Positions 32,342-44,812 of a DNA stretch of 64,000 nucleotides are shown in pieces. Each line of letters starts with the position of its first letter. Within the stretch, counting starts at the first letter, position 1. The position numbers were made by a program, and so were the translations under genes. Under the pieces are notes generated by a model. The model was not told the origin of the DNA. It saw only the letters and a list, made by a program, of their open reading frames with translations, and ran no database searches. Source of the DNA: Pleodorina starrii (lineage: Eukaryota; Chlorophyta; Chlorophyceae; Chlamydomonadales; Volvocaceae); assembly GCA_030267565.1 (NCBI GenBank), contig BRXU01000051.1:391538-455537 (forward strand). Direction: 5' to 3'.

Positions 32342-35300
32342 CTCCGGGGGCCTTCGGGGGCCTGCGGGGGCCATCGGGGGCCTCCGGGGCCCTGCGGGGG
32401 CCTTCAGGGCCTCCGGGGGCCTCCGGGGGCCTCCGGGGGCCTTCGGGGGCCTCCGGGGGCCTTCGGGGGCCTCCGGGGGCCTTCGGGGGCCTCCGGGTGC
32501 CTCCGGGGGCCTGCGGGGGCCTTCGGGGGCCTCCGGGGGACTTCGGGGGCCTCCGGGGGCCTCCGGGGGCCTTCGGGGGCCTCCGGGGGCCTCCGGGGGC
32601 CTTCGGGGGCCTCGGGGGCCTGCGGGGGCCTGCGGGGGCCTTCGGGGGCCTCCGGGGGCCTTCGGGGGCCTCCGGGGGCCTCCGGGGGCCTGCGGGGGCC
32701 TTCGGGGGCCTTCGGGGGCCTCCGAGAGCCTTCGGGGGCCACGGGGGCCAGCGGGGGCCTGCGGGGGCCTTTGGGGGCCATCGGGGGCCTCTGGGGGCCT
32801 GCGGGGGTCTTCGGGGGCCTTCGGGGGCCTGCGGGGGCCTTCGGGGGCCTGCGGGGGCCTCCGGGGGCCTTCGGGGGCCTCCGGGGGCCTTCGGGGCCCT
32901 GCGGGGGCCTCCGGGGGCCTTCGGGGGCCTGCGGGGGCCTTCGGGGGCCTTCGGGGGCCTCCGGGGGCCTTCGGGGGCCTCCGGGGGCCTGCGGGGGCCT
33001 TCGGGGGCCTTCGGGGGCCTTCGGGGGCCTGCGGGGGTCTTCGGGGGCCTTCGGGGGCCTCCGGGGGCCTGCGGGGGCCGTCGGGGGCCTTCGGGGGCCT
33101 CCGGAGGCCTTCGGGGGCCTGCGGGGGCCTTCGGGGGCCTTCGGGGGCCTTCGGGGGCCTTCGGGGGCCTCCGGGGGCCTTCGGGGGCCTCCGGGGGCCT
33201 CCGAGGCCTCCGGGGGCCTCCGGGGGCCTGCGGGGGCCTTCAGGGGCCTTCGGGGGCCTCCGGGGGCCTTCGGGGGCCACCGGGGGCCTTCGGGGGCCTG
33301 CGGGGGCCTTCGGGGGCCTCCGGGGGCCTTCGGGGGCCTTCGGGGGCCTCCGGGGGCCTTCCGGGACCACCGGGGGCCTGCGGGGGCCTTCGGGGGCCTG
33401 CGGGGGCCTTCGGGGGCCTTCGGGGGCCTCCGGGGGCCTTCGGGGGCCTCCGGGGGCCTCCGGGGGCCTGCGGGGGCCTGCGGGGGCCTTCGGGGGCCTT
33501 CCGGGACCACCGGGGGCCTGCGGGGGCCTGCGGGGGCCTCCGGGGGCTGCGGGGGCCTTCAGGGGCCTTCTGGGGCCTCCGAGAGCCTTCGGGGGCCACG
33601 GGGGCCTGCGGGGGCCTGCGGGGGCCTTTGGGGGCCTGCGGGGGCCTCCGGTGGCCTGCGGGGGTCTTCGGGGGCCTCCGGGGGGCTGCGGGGGGCTCCG
33701 GGGGCCTGCGGGGGGCTCCGGGGGCCTTCGGGGGGCTCCGGGGGCCTTCGGGGGCCATCGGGGGCCTGCGGGGGCCTGCAGGGGCCTTTGGGGGCCATCG
33801 GGGGCCTCCGGGGGCCTCCGGGGGCTGCGGGGGCCTTCAGGGGCCTTCGGGGGCCTCCGAGAGCCTTCGGGGGCCACGGGGGCCTGCGGGGGCCTGCGGG
33901 GCCTTTGGGGGCCTGCGGGGGCCTCCGGGGGCCTGCGGGGGCCTTCGGGGGCCTCCGGGGGCCTTCGGGGGCCTGCGGGGGCCTTCGGGGGCCTCCGGGG
34001 GCCTTCGGGGGCCTTCGGGGGCCTCCGGGGGCCTTCCGGGACCACCGGGGGCCTGCGGGGGCCTCCGGGGGCCTGCGGGGGCCTTCAGGGGCCTTCGGAG
34101 GCCTCCGGGGGCCTTCGGGGGCCTCCGGGGGCCTTCGGGGGCCTGCGGGGGCCTCCGGGGGCCTTCGGGGGCCTGCGGGGGTCTTCGGGGGCCTTCGGGG
34201 GCCTCCGGGGGCCTGCGGGGGCCTCCGGGGGCCTCCGGGGGCCTGCGGGGGCCTGCGGGGGCCTTCGGGGGCCTTCGGGGGCCTTCCGGGACCACCGGGG
34301 GCCTGCGGGGGCCTGCGGGGGCCTTCGGGGGCCTTCGGGGGCCTCCGGAGGCCTTCGGGGGCCTTCGGGGGCCTCCGGAGGCCTTCGGGGGCCTCCGGGG
34401 GCCTTCGGGGGCCTTCCGGGGACCACCGGGGGCCTGCGGGGGCCTGCGGGGGCCTTCGGGGACGCCTTCGGGGGCCTCGGGGGCCTCCGGGGGCCTGCGG
34501 GGGCCTCTGGGGCCTCCGGGGGCCTGCGGGGGGCTGCGGGGGCCTTCAGGGGGCCTCCGGGCGCCTTCGGGGGCCTTCGGGGCCTGCGGGGGCCTCCGGG
34601 GGCCTCCGGGGGCTTGCGGGGGGTCTCGGAGGGCCCTTCGGGGGCTCGGGGGCCTCCGGGGGCCTGCGGGGGCCTCCGGGGGCCTCCGGGGGCCTGCGGC
34701 GGCCTGCGGGGGCCTCGGGGGCTTCGGGGGCCTTCCGGGACCACCGGGGGCCTCCGGGGGCCTGCGGGGGTCGTCGGGGGGCCTTCCGGGGACCTGCGGG
34801 GGCCTCCGGGGGCTGGCGGGGGCCTCCGGGGGGGGGGCCTCCGGGGGCCTTCGGGGGAGCCATCGGGGGCCTGCGGGGGCCTGCAGGGGGCCTTCGGGGC
34901 CTGCGGGGGCCTCCGGGGGCCTCCGGGGGCTTGCAGCGGCCTTCAGGGGCCTTCGGGGGCCTCCGAGAGCCTTCGGGGGCCACGGGGGCCTGCGGGGGCC
35001 TGCGGGGCCTTTGGGGGCCTGCGGGGGCCTCCGGGGGCCTGCGGGGGTCTTCGGGGGCCTTCGGGGGCCTTCGGGGGCCTGCGGGGGCCTTCGGGGGGCC
35101 TCCGGGGGCCTGCGGGGGCCTTCGGGGGCCTCCGGGGGCCTTCGGGGGCCTCCGGGGGCCTTGAGGGGCCTCCGGGGGCCTGCGGGGGCCTTCTGGGGCC
35201 TCCGGGGGCCTCCGGGGGCCTTCGGGGGCCTCCGGGGGCCATCGGGGGCCTGCGGGGGCCTCCGGGGGCCTTCGGGGGCCTGCGGGGGTCTGCGGGGGCC

Positions 35301-38300
35301 TTCGGGGGCCTCCGGGGGCCTGCGGGGGCCTCCGGGGGCCTCCGGGGGCCTGCGGGGGCCTGCGGGGGCCTTCGGGGGCCTCCGGGGGCCTTCGGGGGCC
35401 TTCGGGGGCCTCCGGGGGCCTTCGGGGGCCTCCGGGGGCCTTCGGGGGCCTTCCGGGACCACCGGGGGCCTGCGGGGGCCTGCGGGGGCCTTCGGGGGCC
35501 TTCGGGGGCCTCCGGAGGCCTTCGGGGGCCTTCGGGGGCCTCCGGAGGCCTTCGGGGGCCTCCGGGGGCCTGCGGGGGCTGCGGGGGCCTTCAGGGGCCT
35601 TCGGGGGCCTCCGGGGGCCTTCGGGGGCCTGCGGGGGCCTCCGGGGGCCTTCGGGGGCCTGCGGGGGCCTTCGGGGGCCTCCGGGGGCCTGCGGGGGCCT
35701 CCGGGGGCCTCCGGGGGCCTGCGGGGGCCTGCGGGGGCCTTCGGGGGCCTTCGGGGGCCTCCGGAGGCCTTCGGGGGCCTCCGGGGGCCTTCGGGGGCCT
35801 TCCGGGACCACTGAGGGCCTGCCGTGGCCTGCGGGGGCCTTCGGGGGCCTTCGGGGGCCTCCGGAGGCCTGCGGGGGCCTCCGGGGGCCTGCGGGGGCCT
35901 CCGGGGGCCTCCGGGGGCCTGCGGGGGCCTGCGGGGGCCTTCGGGGGCCTTCGGGGGCCTTCCGGGGCCTCCGGAGGCCTTCGGGGGCCTCCGGGGGCCT
36001 TCGGGGGCCTTCCGGGACCACCGGGGGCCTGCGGGGGCCTGCGGGGGCCTTCGGGGGCCTTCGGGGGCCTCCGGGGGCCTCCGGGGGCCTCTGGGGGCCT
36101 CCGGGGGCCTCCGGGGGCCTGCGGGGGCCTTCAGGGGCCTTCGGGGGCCTCCGGGGGCCTTCGGGGGCCTCCGGGGGCCTTCGGGGGCCTGCGGGGGCCT
36201 TCGGGGGCCTTCGGGGGCCTTCGGGGGCCTCCGGAGGCCTTCGGGGGCCTCCGGGGGCCTTCGGGGGCCTCCGGGGGCCTCCGGGGGCCTGCGGGGGCCT
36301 GCGGGGGCCTTCGGGGGCCTTCCGGGACCACCGGGGGCCTGCGGGGGCCTTCGGGGGCCTCCGGGGGCCTTCGGGGGCCTCCGGGGGCCTCCGGGGGCCT
36401 GCGGGGGCCTCCGGGGGCCTTCGGGGGCCTCCGGGGGCCTTCGGGGGCCTCCGGGGGCCTCCGGGGGCCTGCGGGGGCCTGCGGGGGCCTGCGGGGGCCT
36501 TCGGGGGCCTTCCGGGACCACCGGTGGCCTGCGGGGGCCTTCGGGGGCCTCCGGGGGCCTTCGGGGGCCTCCGGGGGCCTGCGGGGGCCTGCGGGGGCCT
36601 CCGGGGGCCTCCGAGAGCCTTCGGGGGCCTCGGGGGCCTGCGGGGGCCTGCGGGGGCCCTTGGGGGCCATCGGGGGCCTCCGGGGCCCTGCGGGGGTCTT
36701 CGGGGGCCTCCGGGGGCCTTCGGGGGCCTCCGGGGGCCTTCGGGGGCCTGCGGGGGCCTCCGGGGGCCCCCGGGGGCCTTCGGGGGCCTGCGGGGGCCTT
36801 CGGGGGCCATCGGGGGCCTCCGGGGGCCTGCGGGGGTCTTCGGGGGCCTTCGGGGGCCTCCGGGGGCCTTCGGGGGCCTGCGGGGGCCTGCGGGGGCCTG
36901 CGGGGGCCTTCGGGGGCCATCGGGGGCCTCCGGGGGCCTTCGGGGGCCTCCGGGGGCCTCCGGGGGCCTGCGGGGGCCTCCGGGGGCCTGCGGGGGCCTT
37001 CAGGGGCCTTCGGGGGCCTCCGGGGGCCTTCGGGGGCCTCCGGGGGCCTTCGGGGGCCTGCGGGGGCCTCCGGGGGCCTTCGGGGGCCTGCGGGGGTCTT
37101 CGGGGGCCTTCGGGGGCCTCCGGGGGCCTGCGGGGGCCTCCGGGGGCCTCCGGGGGCCTGCGGGGGCCTGCGGGGGCCTTCGGGGGCCTTCGGGGGCCTT
37201 CCGGGACCACCGGGGGCCTGCGGGGGCCTGCGGGGGCCTTCGGGGGCCTTCGGGGGCCTTCGGGGGCCTCCGGAGGCCTTCGGGGGCCTCCGGGGGCCTT
37301 CGGGGGCCTCCGGGGGCCTCCGGGGGCCTGCGGGGGCCTGCGGGGGCCTCCGGGGGCCTTCGGGGGCCTCCGGGGGCCTTCGGGGGCCTCCGGGGGCCTC
37401 CGGGGGCCTGCGGGGGCCTGCGGGGGCCTTCGGGGGCCTTCCGGGACCACCGGGGGCCTGCGGGGGCCTCCGGGGGCCTTCGGGGGCCTCCGGGGGCCTC
37501 CGGGGGCCTGCGGGGGCCTGCGGGGGCCTCCGGGGGCCTTCGGGGGCCTCCGGGGGCCTCCGGGGGCCTGCGGGGGCCTCCGGGGGCCTCCGGGGGCCTT
37601 CGGGGGCCTCGGGGGCCTGCGGGGGCCGTTGGGGGCCTTCGGGGCCATCGGGGGCCTCCGGGGGCCTGCAGGGGCCTTCGGGGGCCTCCGGGGGCCTTCG
37701 GGGGCCCCCGGGGGCCTCCGGGGGCCTCCGGGGGCCTCCGGGGGCTGCGGGGGCCTTCAGGGGCCTTCGGGGGCCTCCGAGAGCCTTCGGGGGCCACGGG
37801 GGCCTGCGGGGGCCTGCGGGGGCCTTTGGGGGCCTGCGGGGGCCTCCGGGGGCCTGCGGGGGTCTTCGGGGGCCTCCGGGGGCCTGCGGGGGCCTCCGGG
37901 GGCCTTCGGGGGCCTCCGGGGGCCTTCGGGGGCCATCGGGGGCCTGCGGGGGCCTTTGGGGGCCATCGGGGGCCTCCGGGGGCCTCCGGGGGCTGCGGGG
38001 GCCTTCAGGGGCCTTCGGGGGCCTCCGAGAGCCTTCGGGGGCCACGGGGGCCTGCGGGGGCCTGCGGGGGCCTTTGGGGGCCTGCGGGGGCCTCCGGGGG
38101 CCTCCGGGGGCCTTTGGGGGCCTGCGGGGGCCTCCGGGGGCCTTCGGGGGCCTCCGGGGGCCTCCGGGGGCCTGCGGGGGCCTCCGGGGGCCTCCGGGGG
38201 CCTTCGGGGGCCTATGGGGCCTGCGGGGGCCTTTGGGGGCCTTTGGGGGCCATCGGGGGCCTCCGGGGGCCTGCAGGGGCCTTCGGGGGCCTCCGGGGGC

Positions 38301-41300
38301 CTTCGGGGGCCCCCGGGGGCCTCCGGGGGCCTCCGGGGGCCTCCGGGGGCTGCGGGGGCCTTCAGGGGCCTTCGGGGGCCTCCGAGAGCCTTCGGGGGCC
38401 ACGGGGGCCTGCGGGGGCCTGCGGGGGCCTTTGGGGGCCTGCGGGGGCCTCCGGGGGCCTGCGGGGGTCTTCGGGGGCCTCCGGGGGCCTGCGGGGGCCT
38501 CCGGGGGCCTTCGGGGGCCTCCGGGGGCCTTCGGGGGCCATCGGGGGCCTGCTGGGGCCTGCGGGGGCCTTTGGGGGCCATCGGGGGCCTCCGGGGGCTG
38601 CGGGGGCCTTCAGGGGCCTTCGGGGGCCTCCGAGAGCCTTCGGGGGCCACGGGGGCCTGCGGGGGCCTGCGGGGGCCTTTGGGGGCCTGCGGGGGCCTCC
38701 GGGGGCCTCCGGGGGCCTTTGGGGGCCTGCGGGGGCCTTCGGGGGCCTCCGGAGGCCTTCGGGGGCCTTCGGGGGCCTCCGGGGGCCTTCCGGGACCACC
38801 GGGGGCCTGCGGGGGCCTGCGGGGGCCTGCGGGGGCCTGCGGGGGCCTGCGGGGGCCTCCGGGGGCCTCCGGGGGCCTCTGGGGGCCTCCGGGGGCCTCC
38901 GGGGGCCTGCGGGGGCCTTCAGGGGCCTTCGGGGGCCTCCGGGGGCCTTCGGGGGCCTCCGGGGGCCTCCGGGGGCCTGCGGGGGCCTCCGGGGGCCTTC
39001 GGGGGCCTGCGGGGGTCTTCGGGGGCCTTCGGGGGCCTCCGGGGGCCTGCGGGGGCCCTCGGGTGCCTTCGGGGGCCTTCCGGGACCACGGGGGCCTGCG
39101 GGGGCCGGCGGGGGCCTTCGGGGGCCTTCGGGGGCCTCCGGAGGCCTTCGGGGGCCTCCGGGGGCCTTCGGGGGCCTCTGGGGGCCTCCGGGGGCCTCCG
39201 GGGGCCTGCGGGGGCCTTCAGGGGCCTTCGGGGGCCTCCGGGGGCCTTCGGGGGCCTCCGGGGGCCTTCGGGGGCCTTCGGGGGCCTCCGAGGGCCTGCG
39301 GGGGCCTGCGGGGGCCTTCGGGGGCCTTCGGGGGCCTCCGGGGGCCTTCGGGGGCCTCCGGGGGCCTCCGGGGGCCTTCGGGGGCCTCCGGGGGCCTTCG
39401 GGGGCCTCCGGGGGCCTCCGGGGGCCTCCGGGGGCCTGCGGGGGCCTGCGGGGGCCTTCGGGGGCCTTCCGGGACCACCGGGGGCCTGCGGGGGCCTGCG
39501 GGGGCCTTCGGGGGCCTTCGGGGGCCTCCGGAGGCCTGCGGGGGCCTCCGGGGGCCTGCGGGGGCCTCCGGGGGCCTCCGGGGGCCTGCGGGGGCCTGCG
39601 GGGGCCTTCGGGGGCCTTCGGGGGCCTTCCGGGACCACCGGGGGCCTGCGGGGGCCTGCGGGGGCCTTCGGGGGCCTTCGGGGGCCTCCGGAGGCCTTCG
39701 GGGGCCTCCTGGGGCCTTCGGGTGCCTCCGGGGGCCTCCGGGGGCCTGCGGGGACCTGCGGGGGCCTTCGGGGGCCTTCCGGGACCACCGGGGGCCTGCG
39801 GGGGCCTTCGGGGGCCTCCGGGGGCCTTCGGGGGCCTCCGGGGGCCTCCGGGGGCCTGCGGGGGCCTGCGGGGGCCTCCGGGGGCCTTCGGGGGCCTCCG
39901 GGGGCCTTCGGGGGCCTCCGGGGGCCTCCGGGGGCCTGCGGGGGCCTGCGGGGGCCTGCGGGGGCCTTCGGGGGCCTTCCGGGACCACCGGGGGCCTGCG
40001 GGGGCCTTCGGGGGCCTCCGGGGGCCTTCGGGGGCCTCCGGGGGCCTCCGGGGGCCTGCGGGGGCCTGCGGGGGCCTCCGGGGGCCTCCGAGAGCCTTCG
40101 GGGGCCTCGGGGGCCTGCGGGGGCCTGCGGGGGCCTGCGGGGGCCTGCGGGGGCCTCCGGGGGCCTCCGGGGGCCTTTGGGGGCCTGCGGGGGCCTCCGG
40201 GGGCCTTCGGGGGCCTCCGGGGGCCTCCGGGGGCCTGCGGGGGCCTCCGGGGGCCTCCGGGGGCCTTCGGGGGCCTATGGGGCCTGCGGGGGCCTTTGGG
40301 GGCCTTTGGGGGCCATCGGGGGCCTCCGGGGGCCTGCAGGGGCCTTCGGGGGCCTCCGGGGGCCTTCGGGGGCCCCCGGGGGCCTCCGGGGGCCTCCGGG
40401 GGCCTCCGGGGGCTGCGGGGGCCTTCAGGGGCCTTCGGGGGCCTCCGAGAGCCTTCGGGGGCCACGGGGGCCTGCGGGGGCCTGCGGGGGCCTTTGGGGG
40501 CCTGCGGGGGCCTCCGGGGGCCTGCGGGGGTCTTCGGGGGCCTCCGGGGGCCTGCGGGGGCCTCCGGGGGCCTTCGGGGGCCTCCGGGGGCCTTCGGGGG
40601 CCATCGGGGGCCTGCGGGGGCCTGCGGGGGCCTTTGGGGGCCATCGGGGGCCTCCGGGGGCCTCCGGGGGCTGCGGGGGCCTTCAGGGGCCTTCGGGGGC
40701 CTCCGAGAGCCTTCGGGGGCCACGGGGGCCTGCGGGGGCCTGCGGGGGCCTTTGGGGGCCTGCGGGGGCCTCCGGGGGCCTCCGGGGGCCTTTGGGGGCC
40801 TGCGGGGGCCTTCGGGGGCCTCCGGAGGCCTTCGGGGGCCTTCGGGGGCCTCCGGGGGCCTTCCGGGACCACCGGGGGCCTGCGGGGGCCTGCGGGGGCC
40901 TGCGGGGGCCTGCGGGGGCCTGCGGGGGCCTCCGGGGGCCTCCGGGGGCCTCTGGGGGCCTCCGGGGGCCTCCGGGGGCCTGCGGGGGCCTTCAGGGGCC
41001 TTCGGGGGCCTCCGGGGGCCTTCGGGGGCCTCCGGGGGCCTCCGGGGGCCTGCGGGGGCCTCCGGGGGCCTTCGGGGGCCTGCGGGGGTCTTCGGGGGCC
41101 TTCGGGGGCCTCCGGGGGCCTGCGGGGGCCCTCGGGTGCCTTCGGGGGCCTTCCGGGACCACCGGGGGCCTGCGGGGGCCTGCGGGGGCCTTCGGGGGCC
41201 TTCGGGGGCCTCCGGAGGCCTTCGGGGGCCTCCGGGGGCCTTCGGGGGCCTCTGGGGGCCTCCGGGGGCCTCCGGGGGCCTGCGGGGGCCTTCAGGGGCC

Positions 41301-42968
41301 TTCGGGGGCCTCCGGGGGCCTTCGGGGGCCTCCGGGGGCCTTCGGGGGCCTGCGGGGGCCTCCGGGGGCCTGCGGGGGCCTGCGGGGGTCTTCGGGGGCC
41401 TTCGGGGGCCTCCGGGGGCCTTCGGGGGCCTCCGGGGGCCTCCGGGGGCCTTCGGGGGCCTCCGGGGGCCTTCGGGGGCCTCCGGGGGCCTCCGGGGGCC
41501 TCCGGGGGCCTGCGGGGGCCTGCGGGGGCCTTCGGGGGCCTTCCGGGACCACCGGGGGCCTGCGGGGGCCTGCGGGGGCCTTCGGGGGCCTTCGGGGGCC
41601 TCCGGAGGCCTGCGGGGGCCTCCGGGGGCCTGCGGGGGCCTCCGGGGGCCTCCGGGGGCCTGCGGGGGCCTGCGGGGGCCTTCGGGGGCCTTCGGGGGCC
41701 TTCCGGGACCACCGGGGGCCTGCGGGGGCCTGCGGGGGCCTTCGGGGGCCTTCGGGGGCCTCCGGAGGCCTTCGGGGGCCTCCGGGGGCCTTCGGGTGCC
41801 TCCGGGGGCCTCCGGGGGCCTGCGGGGACCTGCGGGGGCCTTCGGGGGCCTTCCGGGACCACCGGGGGCCTGCGGGGGCCTTCGGGGGCCTCCGGGGGCC
41901 TTCGGGGGCCTCCGGGGGCCTCCGGGGGCCTGCGGGGGCCTGCGGGGGCCTCCGGGGGCCTTCGGGGGCCTCCGGGGGCCTTCGGGGGCCTCCGGGGGCC
42001 TCCGGGGGCCTGCGGGGGCCTGCGGGGGCCTGCGGGGGCCTTCGGGGGCCTTCCGGGACCACCGGGGGCCTGCGGGGGCCTTCGGGGGCCTCCGGGGGCC
42101 TTCGGGGGCCTCCGGGGGCCTCCGGGGGCCTGCGGGGGCCTGCGGGGGCCTCCGGGGGCCTCCGAGAGCCTTCGGGGGCCTCGGGGGCCTGCGGGGGCCT
42201 GCGGGGGCCTGCGGGGGCCTGCGGGGGCCATCGGGGGCCTCCGGGGCCCTGCGGGGGCCTTCAGGGGCCTTCGGGGGCCTCCGGGGGCCTTCGGGGGCCT
42301 CCGGGGGCCTCCGGGGGCCTGCGGGGGCCTTCGGGGGCCTCCGGGGGCCTTCGGGGGCCTGCGGGGGCCTCCGGGGGCCTTCGGGGGCCTCCGGGGGCCT
42401 CCGGGGGCCTGCGGGGGCCTTCGGGGGCCTCCGGGGGCCTTCGGGGGCCTCCGGGGGCCTCCGGGGGCCTGCGGGGGCCTCCGGGGGCCTCCGGGGGCCT
42501 GCGGGGGCCTCGGGGGCCTGCAGGGGCCTGCGGGGGCCTTTGGGGGCCATCGGGGGCCTCCGGGGGCCTGCGGGGGCCTTCGGGGGCCTCCGGGGGCCTC
42601 TGGGGGCCTCCGGGGGCTTCCGGGGGCCTGCGGGGGCCTTCAGGGGCCTTCGGGGGCCTCCGGGGGCCTTCGGGGGCCTCCGGGGGCCTTCGGGGGCCTG
42701 CGGGGGCCTTCGGGGGCCTGCGGGGGCCTGCGGGGGTCTTCGGGGGCCTTCGGGGGCCTCCGGGGGCCTGCGGGGGCCTCCGGGGGCCTCCGGGGGCCTG
42801 CGGGGGCCTGCGGGGGCCTTCGGGGGCCTTCGGGGGCCTTCCGGGACCACCGGGGGCCTGCGGGGGCCTGCGGGGGCCTTCGGGGGCCTTCGGGGGCCTT
42901 CGGGGGCCTTCGGGGGCCTCCGGAGGCCTTCGGGGGCTGCGGGGGCCTTCAGGGGCCTTCGGGGGCCT
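32342..42968. repeat. 10-bp satellite, left arm, inner block
   Basis: Same monomer and orientation as the outer block. From about 33,540 to 35,040 and around 34,440-34,860 the 10-bp register is broken by many one-base slips and G runs of 6-9; elsewhere it is clean. The longest clean stretch (35.1-42.9 kb) keeps 10-bp register almost without slips. Confidence 0.97.
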
Positions 42969-44794
42969 GCCCGGTGCCCGGTGCCCGGTGCCCGGTGCCC
43001 GGTGCCCGGTGCCCGGTGATGGCCGGTGCCCGGGGATGGCCGGTGCCCGGGGATGGCCGGTGCCCGGGGATGGCCGGTGCCCGGGGATGGCCGGTGCCCG
43101 GGGATGGCCGGTGCCCGGGGATGGCCGGTGCCCGGGGATGGCCGGTGCCCGGGGATGGCCGGTGCCCGGGGATGACCGGTGCCCGGGGATGGCCGGTGCC
43201 CGGGGATGGCCGGTGCCCGGGGATGGCCGGTGCCCGGGGATGGCCGGTGCCCGGGGATGGCCGGTGCCCGGGGATGGCCGGTGCCCGGTGATGGCCGGTG
43301 CCCGGGGATGGCCGGTGCCCGGGGATGGCCGGTGCCCGGTGCCCGGTGCCCGGTGCCCGGTGCCCGGTGCCCGGTGCCCGGTGCCCGGTGCCCGGTGCCC
43401 GGTGCCCGGTGCCCGGTGCCCGGTGCCCGGTGCCCGGTGCCCGGTGCCCGGTGCCCGGTGCCCGGTGCCCGGTGCCCGGTGCCCGGTGCCCGGTGCCCGG
43501 TGCCCGGTGCCCGGTGCCCGGTGCCCGGTGCCCGGTGCCCGGTGCCCGGTGCCCGGTGCCCGGTGCCCGGTGCCCGGTGCCCGGTGCCCGGTGCCCGGTG
43601 CCCGGTGCCCGGTGCCCGGTGCCCGGTGCCCGGTGCCCGGTGCCCGGTGCCCGGTGCCCGGTGCCCGGTGCCCGGTGCCCGGTGCCCGGTGCCCGGTGCC
43701 CGGTGCCCGGTGCCCGGTGCCCGGTGCCCGGTGCCCGGTGCCCGGTGCCCGGTGCCCGGTGCCCGGTGCCCGGTGCCCGGTGCCCGGTGCCCGGTGCCCG
43801 GTGCCCGGTGCCCGGTGCCCGGTGCCCGGTGCCCGGTGCCCGGTGCCCGGTGCCCGGTGCCCGGTGCCCGGTGCCCGGTGCCCGGTGCCCGGGGATGGCC
43901 GGTGCCCGGTGATGGCCGGTGCCCGGTGATGGCCGGTGCCCGGGGATGGCCGGTGCCCGGGGATGGCCGGTGCCCGGGGATGGCCGGTGCCCGGGGATGG
44001 CCGGTGCCCGGGGATGGCCGGTGCCCGGGGATGGCCGGTGCCCGGGGATGGCCGGTGCCCGGGGATGGCCGGTGCCCGGGGATGGCCGGTGCCCGGGGAT
44101 GACCGGTGCCCGGGGATGGCCGGTGCCCGGGGATGGCCGGTGCCCGGGGATGGCCGGTGCCCGGGGATGGCCGGTGCCCGGGGATGGCCGGTGCCCGGGG
44201 ATGGCCGGTGCCCGGGGATGGCCGGTGCCCGGGGATGGCCGGTGCCCGGGGATGGCCGGTGCCCGGGGATGGCCGGTGCCCGGGGATGGCCGGTGCCCGG
44301 GGATGGCCGGTGCCCGGTGCCCGGTGCCCGGTGCCCGGTGCCCGGTGCCCGGTGCCCGGTGCCCGGTGCCCGGTGCCCGGTGCCCGGTGCCCGGTGCCCG
44401 GTGCCCGGTGCCCGGTGCCCGGTGCCCGGTGCCCGGTGCCCGGTGCCCGGTGCCCGGTGCCCGGTGCCCGGTGCCCGGTGCCCGGTGCCCGGTGCCCGGT
44501 GCCCGGTGCCCGGTGCCCGGTGCCCGGTGCCCGGTGCCCGGTGCCCGGTGCCCGGTGCCCGGTGCCCGGTGCCCGGTGCCCGGTGCCCGGTGCCCGGTGC
44601 CCGGTGCCCGGTGCCCGGTGCCCGGTGCCCGGTGCCCGGTGCCCGGTGCCCGGTGCCCGGGGATGGCCGGTGCCCGGGGATGGCCGGTGCCCGGGGATGG
44701 CCGGTGCCCGGGGATGGCCGGTGCCCGGGGATGGCCGGTGCCCGGGGATGGCCGGTGCCCGGGGATGGCCGGTGCCCGGGGATGGCCGGTGCCC
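42969..44794. repeat. Alternating 7-bp and 17-bp repeats, left of centre
   Basis: Blocks of GGTGCCC (7 bp) alternate with blocks of GGTGCCCGGGGATGGCC (17 bp): 7-mer 42,970-43,012; 17-mer to about 43,330; 7-mer to 43,890 (about 80 units); 17-mer to about 44,310; 7-mer to 44,658 (about 50 units); 17-mer to 44,793. The 17-mer is the 7-mer plus ten bases. Confidence 0.95.
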
Positions 44795-44812
44795 GGCACC
44801 GGCCATCCCCGG
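44776..44812. other. Orientation switch point: perfect short palindrome centred on C44794
   Basis: CCGGGGATGGCCGGTGCC, a single C, then GGCACCGGCCATCCCCGG: 18-bp perfect arms with a 1-base spacer. Left of it all repeats are G-rich on the plus strand; right of it all are C-rich. Confidence 0.95.

Noticed and set aside
17807..42968. CRISPR-like array
   Set aside because: Period is 10 bp with no unique spacers, in a nuclear algal-type context.
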